From contig JAQWRV010000011.1 in NCBI GenBank assembly GCA_029243545.1, positions 124,001 to 188,000 of the forward strand: a stretch of 64,000 nucleotides of DNA. The letters run 5' to 3'. The notes under the pieces are model-generated. The model made no database searches. It was given only the letters and a program-made list of their open reading frames with translations, and had not been told where the DNA came from. Positions 44,416-52,548 of the stretch are shown one piece after another (within the stretch, counting starts at the first letter, position 1; every line of letters begins with the position of its first letter). Origin of the DNA: Rhodospirillaceae bacterium. Its GTDB lineage: Bacteria; Pseudomonadota; Alphaproteobacteria; Rhodospirillales; Rhodospirillaceae. Position numbers and translations under genes: made by a program.

Positions 44416-45699
44416 ATGTGCGGGCTCAGCATCTCGATCATTCTATGGAGCGCTCTTAGTCTTGGACTGGCGCAAGCTCAAGATCCGCTGCCCCGCGCAA
44501 CCCCCGAAAGCGTGGGCATGACGACTGCGGGTTTAGAGGCCCTCGCATCATCCATGCGCGGATTCGTAGATGATGGACGACGGGCCGGCGTGGTCTGGGG
44601 CGTCGTTAAAGACGGCAAGCTTTTGCAACTCGAAGCTTATGGACAGCGAGACCGGGAAGCCAGCTTGCCCATGGAGGCGGATACGGTGTTCCGGCTTTAT
44701 TCTCAAACACGGGCGGTCACAGGTGCAGCTATACTCACCTTGGTTGATGAGGGTGACCTCGGGCTCGACGATCCGGTCGCAAACTATTTGCCCCAAATCG
44801 CCAACATGCAGGTGATCGCAGACCTTAGCCGCGACCAGGTCATCCGCACTGTTCCGCAAGACCCACCCATGACCATCCGTCATTTGTTTAACTACACGTC
44901 CGGTTTGGGTTATGCGCGTAGTTGGCCTATAGGCCTTGGAATGGAGCAGCGGGATATATTGTCCCTCGACAACGACCTTGATGACTTAGTCAACAAGCTC
45001 TCACAGTACCCTTTGCTGGGGCAGCCAGGCGCAAAATGGATTTACGGTTTTCACTCCGACGTCCTGGGCGCCGTGGCAGAAAAAGTCTCCGGTCGTGATC
45101 TCGATGACTTTTTAGACCGCCGCTTGTTTAAACCCATCGGTATGTCCGATACGGGTTTCAGCGTGCGGCGTGGTTCCAACGATCGCCTCGCTGTTGTTTA
45201 CGGTCCCGATGAATCGGGCAGTCTCGCGGTCCGTAATGCGCCACCGTCTAGTAGTTACACGGAGCCCGGCAAGTTCTTCTCTGCCGGCGGCGGCTTGGTT
45301 TCCACCGTGCCGGACTATCTTCGCTTCGGTCAGATGATCTTGAACGGCGGCGAACTTGATGGCGTGCGCGTGCTCAAAGCGGGCACCGTGGCGGAAATGG
45401 GTACCAATGCCCTTGGCCCGACCCAGGGCACGGTGTCTTTTGGCGACGGTTTTACCCCGCCCAAACCGTTCAGCGGCTATGGCTGGGGTCTGGCTATAGG
45501 TGTGCGTATTGAAGACGCAGTACACACGGTGCCAGGATCGCCGGGTGATCTCGTCTGGGGCGGCCTCGCCAACACCACATATTTCTTTGATCCGGTGGAG
45601 AACATCGTCGCCGTGGCTATGACTCAATATCTCGGCCCAGATGCAGATGAGTTGGTCTTCAGCCTTAGGGAGGGCGTCTACGGCGCGCTTGCGGAGTAA
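44416..45699 (+). CDS. Secreted beta-lactamase-fold hydrolase 1, SxxK replaced by SxxR
   Basis: 427 aa. Sec signal peptide (about 1-21). COG1680 fold with YSQTRAVTG: Ser96 is kept but the general-base lysine is Arg99. Tyr motif region KWIYGFHSDVLGAVAEK and late GDLVWGGLANTTYFFDP are those of the esterase-like branch. Loss of the lysine usually abolishes classical activity; its shared loss in the next gene suggests adaptation. AGGAGA ribosome site, 25 bp after oxidase 2. Periplasmic. Confidence 0.82.
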   Translation: MCGLSISIILWSALSLGLAQAQDPLPRATPESVGMTTAGLEALASSMRGFVDDGRRAGVVWGVVKDGKLLQLEAYGQRDREASLPMEADTVFRLYSQTRAVTGAAILTLVDEGDLGLDDPVANYLPQIANMQVIADLSRDQVIRTVPQDPPMTIRHLFNYTSGLGYARSWPIGLGMEQRDILSLDNDLDDLVNKLSQYPLLGQPGAKWIYGFHSDVLGAVAEKVSGRDLDDFLDRRLFKPIGMSDTGFSVRRGSNDRLAVVYGPDESGSLAVRNAPPSSSYTEPGKFFSAGGGLVSTVPDYLRFGQMILNGGELDGVRVLKAGTVAEMGTNALGPTQGTVSFGDGFTPPKPFSGYGWGLAIGVRIEDAVHTVPGSPGDLVWGGLANTTYFFDPVENIVAVAMTQYLGPDADELVFSLREGVYGALAE

Positions 45700-45704
45700 A
45701 AGTA

Positions 45705-47000
45705 ATGATCATTAAGAACGTATTTATATTGGCGGCACTCACGCTTGCCCTCTCCGCGCCATCGCACGCCATGGAGGAGGTTGACCCGCTCTCCGTCGGT
45801 GTTTCGCCTTTGGCCATCGATCATCTCGATAAGGCGATGACGGCGTTGGTGGAAACCGGCCGCCGGTCCGGCGTGGTCTGGGCCGTCGCTAAAGACGGCA
45901 AACTCATCACCCATAAAGCGGCAGGCCTGCGCGACATGGAAGCCAACCTGCCCATGCAGAAGGACTCTCTCTTTCGTTACTACTCCATGTCCCGGGCGGT
46001 CAATGCCGCAGCGGTGATGATCAATTACGAAGAGGGTAAGTTCAAACTCGACGATCCGGTTGCAAAATATATCCCTGCGTTTGCCAGCACCCCCGTCCTC
46101 AAAGACCGCAAGGGCGACCCAACGAAAACCGAGCCGCAATCTACACCTCTAACCGTCAAGCATCTTCTGACGTATACATCTGGGCTTGGCTATCCGTTTG
46201 ATTACGACCCAGCTCTGGAAATGGGTTTCGAGAATATTCTTTGGCCGGGCCTGACCATCGAGCAGGGAGTGGATTACCTCGCCACCAAGCCGCTTCTATT
46301 TCAGCCCGGTAAGCATTGGTATTACGGCTTCTCTGGCGATGTGCTCGGACGCTTGGTCGAAATCTGGTCTGGCCAGCCTTACAATGAGTTTCTGCAAGAC
46401 CGAATCTTCGGCCCCCTCGGCCTAGAAGACATCGGATACAACATCGCCGATGATGATTGGCACCGCCTGGCCGAAGTCTACGCCCCGGGAGAAGATGGTG
46501 GCCTCGTCAACGCTACTGCGCGGGCGCCCAACATCAATTCCTACCGCGCCAACGACACTATCTTTTCGGGCGGTGGCGGCCTGGCTGGAACGGCATTGGA
46601 CTATCTGCGCTTTGCCCAAATGTTATTGAACCAAGGTGAACTCGACGGTGTGCCCATTCTCAAACCCGAGACTGTCGCGCTGATCAGCCGCAATCATCTC
46701 ACGCCGGAGCAGGGGGCGCTAAACTGGTATGCCCAGGGCCGCTTTACCGAGAGTGATCCCTGGACCCGGCTCAATGGCTATGGCTGGGGGCTCAGCATGG
46801 GCGTGCGCATCGACGATCAGGTGCACGCTGTTGGCGGCGGGCGCGGTGAGTTCAAATGGGACGGCCTCGCCAACACAACATTCTTCATTGATCCCGAAAA
46901 CCATATTGTCGCTGTCGCCATGACCCAGTACCTCGGGCCTGGCCAGGATGACCTTGAGATGGTCCTCCGCACCTCTCTCTATGGAGCGCTGATTGACTGA
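45705..47000 (+). CDS. Secreted beta-lactamase-fold hydrolase 2, SxxR paralog
   Basis: 431 aa, 5 bp after hydrolase 1, with GGAG overlapping that gene's stop. Sec signal peptide (about 1-22). YYSMSRAVNA: Ser94 and Arg97, again Arg for Lys. HWYYGFSGDVLGRLVE and GEFKWDGLANTTFFIDP follow the same branch. Last gene of the oxidase/hydrolase operon. Function unknown; see the finding on SxxR. Confidence 0.82.
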   Translation: MIIKNVFILAALTLALSAPSHAMEEVDPLSVGVSPLAIDHLDKAMTALVETGRRSGVVWAVAKDGKLITHKAAGLRDMEANLPMQKDSLFRYYSMSRAVNAAAVMINYEEGKFKLDDPVAKYIPAFASTPVLKDRKGDPTKTEPQSTPLTVKHLLTYTSGLGYPFDYDPALEMGFENILWPGLTIEQGVDYLATKPLLFQPGKHWYYGFSGDVLGRLVEIWSGQPYNEFLQDRIFGPLGLEDIGYNIADDDWHRLAEVYAPGEDGGLVNATARAPNINSYRANDTIFSGGGGLAGTALDYLRFAQMLLNQGELDGVPILKPETVALISRNHLTPEQGALNWYAQGRFTESDPWTRLNGYGWGLSMGVRIDDQVHAVGGGRGEFKWDGLANTTFFIDPENHIVAVAMTQYLGPGQDDLEMVLRTSLYGALID

Positions 47001-47450
47001 CGATAATCTCAGTCGATCGATAAGATTGATCGTTTAACCCACACCCACGAAACCCAACCCCGGTCTAGACCAGAACCGTGAGCAAGAGGTCCGTGACCTT
47101 CTCGTTTCGGGGATTGTATCGACGGATGTAGAGGTGCGCTGCGCTCTCTGGCATTAAAGATGTTTTTTACCCCAAAGGCATACTCAACAAAGGTAAGCTG
47201 GACGGCCTCTCTGGTCATGATACGAATTGAAGGCCCTAAGCAACCCAACGCATGGCCAAAGCTAACCATGATTTTTCTCATCCCGCGTTCCCATCACACG
47301 TTCTCATTCAACCCATTCCGAGCTATGATGGAGGTCTCTCACGAAACGAGGACGTTTGGCATACGGCCAAACAGCACGTTTTAGGCGAAGCGTTCTCTGC
47401 GCAATGGTTTCCTAGATTGATACCCAAAGATCAAATTGAGGAGAACACCA
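47001..47450. other. 450-bp intergenic region, possible decayed minus-strand frame
   Basis: No gene that I can support. On the minus strand a frame from 47281 (MRKIMVSFGHALGCLGPSIR, continuing VEYAFGVKNIFNARERSA) shifts by one base near 47130 into LYIRRYNPRNEKVTDLLLTV ending at TAG about 47065. The two halves look like one protein broken by an indel, but I recognise no family. GAGGAGAACACC before methyltransferase C is its ribosome site. No clear terminator after the hydrolase operon. Confidence 0.3.
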
Positions 47451-48665
47451 ATGCTAGACCGCCGTACATTATTTGGCGCCGCTGCCGGAGTTGGTACCGC
47501 CATTTCGTCTTTTGTGACCGGCCGCAAGGCCCAAGCTGCAAACAATAAGGCCGCAATCAATAAGTCTGGTGATTCGGATGTAGAAATTCGTGGCGCCCGC
47601 GGTCGTCTCGAACGCCTGCCCACATTGGACGCCGAAGGGCGCGACGATTTTCTCACCGGTTTTCGTGTTTGGCGTGGTGATGCGGTGTTGCGAGCAGCGA
47701 CAAGACGGGCCAACAACATTGTCAAAGCCCACGGCAAAGATCCGAAGAAAGATCTTCCCATCGACGAAGTGACAGCGATGTTCGAGGACGACCATCTCAT
47801 CGGTACCGAAGGGCTCATGCGGATCTACGGCCAGCGCTTTGCCCACCTCAACTTTTTCCTGTCTTTTGCTGACGACGTGGATACATACCTCGGCGAAATG
47901 GAAGCCTATGACAACGTCGGCCCCGGTACGCTGAAATTAAACCCGGATATGGACCAGCCGGACTACACCAAACATGAAATTCACATGCAACCGGGTGGTT
48001 ATGTGGGCAACGCCTTCGCTGGTCATATGTATCACTATGGCACCAACGCGTTTTATTTGGCCCGGTTCAGAGAAAACTACCAAGATGAGTACCACACTAA
48101 TTTGGCGAACAATGTTTTCCTGCCCAAAGACGGCAAGGTCAAACGCATCCTCGATATGGGCTGCGGCATTGGTCAGTTATCCGTCGCCCTCAAAGAGCGC
48201 TTCCCCGATGCAGAAGTTTGGGGCGTAGAAGTGGGTGGCCCCATGGTGCGCTATGGTCACATGCGGGCTGTCGACCAGGGCGTGGATGTGAACTTTGTGC
48301 AGGGCTTAGCCGAAGCCACGGACTTCCCCGACAACCACTTTGATATAGTCACCAGTTTCCTTTTGCACCACGAAATTCCCGAGCAGGCCTCACGCGATGT
48401 GTTCGCGGAAGCCCAGCGCGTTCTCCGCCCGGGCGGACTCTATTTCCCACAGGATATTTATACGGGCGGGTATGGCGGCCTAGCCGGGCCTTTCTCGCAA
48501 TATCAGGAATGGAAGAATCATCGCTGGAACAACGAAGTCTGGTGGTACGAATATAAGCAAGTGGACTTCGCCAGTGATATGAAACGCGTCGGCTTCAACG
48601 TCAATAAAGAAGACGGTCCCAACTGGGATGCCAGCAGCCACTTTTGTGGCACGAAAAAAGCCTAA
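47451..48665 (+). CDS. SAM-dependent methyltransferase C with a twin-arginine N-terminus
   Basis: 404 aa from ATG 47451 (GAGGAG ahead). The N-terminus MLDRRTLFGAAAGVGTAISS up to AQA (about residue 28) reads as a Tat signal peptide. The rest is the same two-domain protein as methyltransferases A and B: LKLNPDMDQPDY..EIHMQPGGY, motif I DMGCGIG (235-241), GVEVGGPMVRYGHMR, LRPGG. An exported SAM-dependent enzyme is unexpected since SAM is cytosolic; the segment could also be an uncleaved N-terminal helix. Monocistronic; its stop codon overlaps an MFS remnant on the other strand. Confidence 0.78.
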   Translation: MLDRRTLFGAAAGVGTAISSFVTGRKAQAANNKAAINKSGDSDVEIRGARGRLERLPTLDAEGRDDFLTGFRVWRGDAVLRAATRRANNIVKAHGKDPKKDLPIDEVTAMFEDDHLIGTEGLMRIYGQRFAHLNFFLSFADDVDTYLGEMEAYDNVGPGTLKLNPDMDQPDYTKHEIHMQPGGYVGNAFAGHMYHYGTNAFYLARFRENYQDEYHTNLANNVFLPKDGKVKRILDMGCGIGQLSVALKERFPDAEVWGVEVGGPMVRYGHMRAVDQGVDVNFVQGLAEATDFPDNHFDIVTSFLLHHEIPEQASRDVFAEAQRVLRPGGLYFPQDIYTGGYGGLAGPFSQYQEWKNHRWNNEVWWYEYKQVDFASDMKRVGFNVNKEDGPNWDASSHFCGTKKA

Positions 48666-48763
48666 ACTGCGATCTCTTCCACGCCTAAGCCGGATTTAAT
48701 ATTAGGCAGCATCTAGGCGTCGATAGCCGCCGAGTTCCTGGATGCTAGCAGTTAGCGGTGCGC
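48662..48763 (-). pseudogene. C-terminal remnant of an MFS gene, duplicate of 49609-50892
   Basis: Reads MLPNIKSGLGVEEIAV then TAG; the intact MFS ends MLPNIKSGLDVDEIAT. Just upstream the remnant has TCGGCGGCTATCG and, 30 bp further, GCGCACCGC, both at the matching places of the intact gene. The Trp codon before MLPN is TAG and four codons (ATIA) are missing. About 100 bp remain. It shows that an extra copy of this MFS gene once stood downstream of the cupin gene. Confidence 0.8.
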
Positions 48764-48783
48764 TGTAGAGGCAAGTCACGGAC

Positions 48784-49581
48784 CTAAAGCTCGTTGGCGC
48801 CGTTCCAATAGGATAAAACTGTTGCGCCATCAGTGCTCGAATATTTTCCGGCAGGCTTGCCACTGGCTCGGTGAGCGTATCCCCATTTGCCAAACGATGT
48901 TCCGCCCGCATCAAGGCTACCAGACAATATAAACTCTTCTACCGGACCGCGCGCCGCGCTGCCTGTTCCTGTCCATCCCGGCGGAATTTCGATCATGACA
49001 AAGCCTCCGCCTGTGAGTTCGTTGCGGTGAATCCAACGAATCTGGGTGCCTGACCACCCACCTTCCTTGACCTGTTCCCATGGCAACTCAGTCGTATCGG
49101 TCTTCTCGCTCCATTCAACGTCGCTGTGCAAGTAGTCATCTTTGATGGGCTGGCCATCCTTATGGGGGTGCTCAGTTCCCTTGTAGTACAGGATCCGCAA
49201 CGGGCCACTGGTGCGCTGGAAAAGGGTGCACCCCAAGTCATTGGGCGCGTAGACGGGACCATGCAGAATATACGGAGGCCGATAGAGGTAGCAGCCCGCA
49301 TCCAGCAAACGGTCTGCAAGCTTGATATGACCTGCAATGACAAACCCTTCTTCCGTCGTGGGATGAAAATCTAGGTTCTTGTCATGCCAGTTGGGCGGCA
49401 CATGGGTCATAAAAGTCACCGCGCCTGTCTGCGGATCTTCGTAGAGCATTTTGAGTGTTGGTCCAGGAACATTGCCGTCGCTGGTGTCGATGGCCATCCA
49501 ATCAAGGTCCCATGCGGATGGAATGATCACCGTTTCTGCAGCAGAGGTCTTTGGAGTTCCTGGCATGTGATTATCTCTCAT
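48784..49581 (-). CDS. Bicupin protein 3 (DUF4437/ChrR-like)
   Basis: 265 aa with two cupin barrels: KNLDFHPTTEEGFVIAGHIK and GCYLYRPPYILHGPVY in the first, EEFILSGSLDAGGTSFGKWG and YAHRASGKPAG in the second. The first histidine of the usual HxH is Asp. Related to bicupins 1 and 2. No strong Shine-Dalgarno for ATG 49581; ATG 49566 is possible too. Follows the MFS gene by 27 bp on the minus strand, so import and conversion may be paired. Confidence 0.78.
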   Translation of the reverse strand: MRDNHMPGTPKTSAAETVIIPSAWDLDWMAIDTSDGNVPGPTLKMLYEDPQTGAVTFMTHVPPNWHDKNLDFHPTTEEGFVIAGHIKLADRLLDAGCYLYRPPYILHGPVYAPNDLGCTLFQRTSGPLRILYYKGTEHPHKDGQPIKDDYLHSDVEWSEKTDTTELPWEQVKEGGWSGTQIRWIHRNELTGGGFVMIEIPPGWTGTGSAARGPVEEFILSGSLDAGGTSFGKWGYAHRASGKPAGKYSSTDGATVLSYWNGANEL

Positions 49582-49608
49582 GGTGTTGAATTATGGTCCA
49601 AGGTGACT

Positions 49609-50892
49609 TTAGGTCGCGATCTCATCCACGTCTAAACCGGATTTGATATTCGGCAGCATCCAGGCGGCGATGGTGGCGATAACCGCCGAGGGAATGAAAG
49701 CCCAGGTGAATGCGGTGCGCCAGCCCATCAGCTCCACGGCGTAGGCCACGCCGATGGGATACACTGCAAGAGACAAAAGGATGGAGGCTAAAAATACGGC
49801 GGAGGCGGTTGCCCGGGCACGGGTCGGAAACAGCTCAGCGGCAAAGGCCCACATAACGGCGGCGACCGCATAAAACGTCATCGCCATGGCGCCGAACCAG
49901 AACACATTCTCGCTCTTGGTTTCTGGTAGCCAAATCAAGCAGGCGAAGGCAATTGTTCCCAAACCCAGCCAGATGAGAACGGCGTTGCGTCTGGTGATGA
50001 AAAACTCACCGACGATGGCTACCAAAACATATCCGATGGCACCGACGCCATAGGACAAACCGACGATCTCAGCGGCCTCGCTTTGCGAATAACCGAAGGT
50101 TTCGCCGAAGTAGGCGGGAAAATAAAAGGCGGTTCCCGCATAGGCGCCGCCCTGAAAAAAGAACAGCAAAACGCACCAGACGGTGCGGCTACGCAACGCA
50201 GGTTCCCACAGCACTTTGAGTTTTGCCGTCCAAGCAGAAAGATCCCATACGCCCTTTCCGTCGGAGCCCGCTGTTTCTTGGTGTTTCTCGAAGCGTTCAG
50301 ACTCAGGCAAGTAGCGGGCAATGATAAAGGCCAACGGAACCACAGCGAGGGCCGGCAGAAAAATATAGCGCCAGCCATAGGCCTCTAGGATCGGTGCGCC
50401 GACCATGGCCGCGAGGAACCAGCCCAAGGCATAGCCGCATTGCAGCAAACTGGTCATCAGCCCCCGCACGCGAGGCGGCGCCGCTTCCGCCGTAAAGGCA
50501 TTGGCTAAGGGCACGATCCCGGCGCTCAGGCCAAACGCAAATGCACGCACCATGGTCAGTGTGACAATGGTGGGCGCTAGCGCATGAACACCCACAAGAA
50601 GTGCAGACGAGGCCAGGCAGAAAATAAACAAACGCCGCCGGCCAAACCGGTCCGCTGCGACACCAATGGCGATCGTGGTAATTGCGGCAAAAACGAACGA
50701 CACCGACAAAATCCAACCAATGGTATCCAACCCCACATCGAATGTTTCCATGATTCCGGGGATGGCATAGCTGAACAGAGATTGATCAAAATTTGTAAGT
50801 GTTTGCCCAACCATGCAAATGGCGAAAATCAGAAGGGGCATCCCCGACATTTGGGAGAGGACAGACCGCATAGAGGTTGATGATTCGGTCAT
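49609..50892 (-). CDS. MFS transporter, paralog of 32254-33561
   Basis: 427 aa from ATG 50892 (a GTG at 50922 would add ten residues). Twelve membrane segments, motif A GVAADRFGRRRLF, late ELFPTRARATASAVFLAS. The ATG overlaps the stop of a CoxL-like fragment as ATGA, showing that it was once the next gene after coxL. Likely importer of an organic acid or related substrate of the island. Confidence 0.87.
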   Translation of the reverse strand: MTESSTSMRSVLSQMSGMPLLIFAICMVGQTLTNFDQSLFSYAIPGIMETFDVGLDTIGWILSVSFVFAAITTIAIGVAADRFGRRRLFIFCLASSALLVGVHALAPTIVTLTMVRAFAFGLSAGIVPLANAFTAEAAPPRVRGLMTSLLQCGYALGWFLAAMVGAPILEAYGWRYIFLPALAVVPLAFIIARYLPESERFEKHQETAGSDGKGVWDLSAWTAKLKVLWEPALRSRTVWCVLLFFFQGGAYAGTAFYFPAYFGETFGYSQSEAAEIVGLSYGVGAIGYVLVAIVGEFFITRRNAVLIWLGLGTIAFACLIWLPETKSENVFWFGAMAMTFYAVAAVMWAFAAELFPTRARATASAVFLASILLSLAVYPIGVAYAVELMGWRTAFTWAFIPSAVIATIAAWMLPNIKSGLDVDEIAT

Positions 50893-51026
50893 GCCGGTTT
50901 CGCTTTCCGAATAGCTGACCACACATTGAGTGGCGTCAGCGGCAAGTCAATCTCGGTGACGCCTAATGGCGCTAAGGCGTCGAGCACAGCATGCACAATG
51001 GCCGCCGGTGCGGCTATCCTTGTCAT
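50889..51026 (-). pseudogene. C-terminal fragment of a molybdenum hydroxylase large subunit (CoxL/XdhB type)
   Basis: 45 codons reading from RIAAPAAIVHAVLDALAPLG to VTEIDLPLTPLNVWSAIRKA and a stop. This is the invariant C-terminus of CoxL/aldehyde oxidase large subunits (iGapaavvnAv.DAL.plGvt.idmPlTp.rvW.ai). The other 700 or so residues are absent: the frame runs into the end of an SBP gene. Its stop overlaps the MFS start (ATGA). The fragment could be expressed from its ATG but can carry no cofactor. Confidence 0.82.
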
Positions 51027-51033
51027 GAAAAAA

Positions 51034-52548
51034 CTATTCTGCCAGACGCAACTGATCGACGGCCAGTTGCTTGTGGCGATAGGTCAGTGGGCCAAGCCGG
51101 TGGCTGACGGTGACTATATCTACCAACTGCACGAGAAAAATCGCAGGGGCTAGATCGTGCATTTTCCGTGACAGATCTTGTAGTGTTTGGTCCCGCTCAT
51201 GGGCATCGAACATGCCGTGGCTGGCGTTTATGGCTGGCATCAATTCCGGTGCGCAGAAAAATGCGCCCGGCTTCTTGCAGGAGAAAATCTCAATGGCGCG
51301 GCTGACATCCCAATACGATGCACCGTTCCACGTGGCAGAAATGGCGTCGGCCTGATCCCATTCACCGCTAAAGTATTTCTGAATCCACTGCACTCCTTGC
51401 AATGGCTGCACCTCCATGGCGATGCCAACCTTGGCCAAGTCTTGAGCTACTTTTAGATAAATTGTGGTGCTTTCGACGGCCCCACCGCCTGCCAAAACTT
51501 CAGCACGAAATGACAAACCATCCGCATACCCAGCCTCTGCAAGCAACGCCCGCGCTTTTTCTGGGTCGTAAGGATAGGGGCCTACATTTGGATTGTATCC
51601 TGCCATGGTGGCAACACCGGGCTGCCCCGCCGGCTGAGTGGTGCCCATCATGATGATGTCGGCAATCTCTTGTGTGTTGACGGCATAGTTCATGGCTTGG
51701 CGCACGCGCTGGTCGGAAAAAGGCGACTCCGGGTCCCGGTTCGAAAACGCCAACGCGCTAATCTGTCCACCCGGCTGCACTTCTGTGCGAAACCCCATAC
51801 TTTCCAGCACTTCAAGCTCAACGATGCCCAGGTTGTATCCCATGTCGACCAGTCCCGACATGAGTGCTTGCACCTGTGTGCCGGCATCTTTGACCAGCCG
51901 CATCTCAACCCGGTCAATCTCCACCGGCGCCCGCCAACTGTCTGGGTTCGCGACCAAAAGGGGCTGTTGAGAGTCAAGGTTCCACGCCTCCACCACATAG
52001 GACCCGGTGCCCACTGGGGCCAAACTAAAGTCCTCCGGGCCAAGTTCTTCATAGAGATAGGGTTCGGGCATGGGGATGGTGCCAAACCGGCGCGGCAGCA
52101 GAACATCCGGTTCATGAGTCTCCACGTCAATCGTGAGATCATCAATGACGTGGGTAGATTTTATGGTCCGCACCTCTCCCGAAATAACATAGCGTTTTGC
52201 AGCGTCACTTTTCAGGTAAGCGATAGTCTTGGCGATGACCTCAGCTGTTACAGCGCGTCCGTTGGAGTAGCGGACATTGGGCCGCAATGAAATGCGCCAT
52301 GTGGTTGGGCCTATTGAGCTCCAGGCAATCGCTAAACCGGGCTGCAAAGTTCCGTCTGTCGACACATAGGTCAGCATGTCGTGAATCATCGCTTGCGGAT
52401 TGGTAATGCCCTGCGCTAGCGATGAAAACGGATTGAGCAGCGGTGTAATATTTCCGGTCTGTACTGTGCGCAAGGTTTCAGCCTGCGCTGGGCCCAACAT
52501 CCACAGCACAACACTCAATAACAATGAGTTCAAAGTCACGCGCATCAT
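51034..52548 (-). CDS. ABC transporter substrate-binding protein, family 5, copy 2
   Basis: 504 aa. Sec signal peptide (about 1-24). RVRQAMNYAVNTQEIADI and YPYDPEKARALLAEAGYADG are shared with the SBPs at 115 and 52545. The start overlaps the stop of the preceding SBP gene (ATGATG), so the two are co-translated. No permease nearby. A Cys pair in FSCKKPGAFFCAPEL is shared with copy 3 and may form a disulfide. Confidence 0.85.
   Translation of the reverse strand: MMRVTLNSLLLSVVLWMLGPAQAETLRTVQTGNITPLLNPFSSLAQGITNPQAMIHDMLTYVSTDGTLQPGLAIAWSSIGPTTWRISLRPNVRYSNGRAVTAEVIAKTIAYLKSDAAKRYVISGEVRTIKSTHVIDDLTIDVETHEPDVLLPRRFGTIPMPEPYLYEELGPEDFSLAPVGTGSYVVEAWNLDSQQPLLVANPDSWRAPVEIDRVEMRLVKDAGTQVQALMSGLVDMGYNLGIVELEVLESMGFRTEVQPGGQISALAFSNRDPESPFSDQRVRQAMNYAVNTQEIADIIMMGTTQPAGQPGVATMAGYNPNVGPYPYDPEKARALLAEAGYADGLSFRAEVLAGGGAVESTTIYLKVAQDLAKVGIAMEVQPLQGVQWIQKYFSGEWDQADAISATWNGASYWDVSRAIEIFSCKKPGAFFCAPELMPAINASHGMFDAHERDQTLQDLSRKMHDLAPAIFLVQLVDIVTVSHRLGPLTYRHKQLAVDQLRLAE

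Noticed and set aside
48720-48783. A separate small gene between methyltransferase C and bicupin 3
   Set aside because: The sequence aligns with the decayed MFS end and has stops in all frames.
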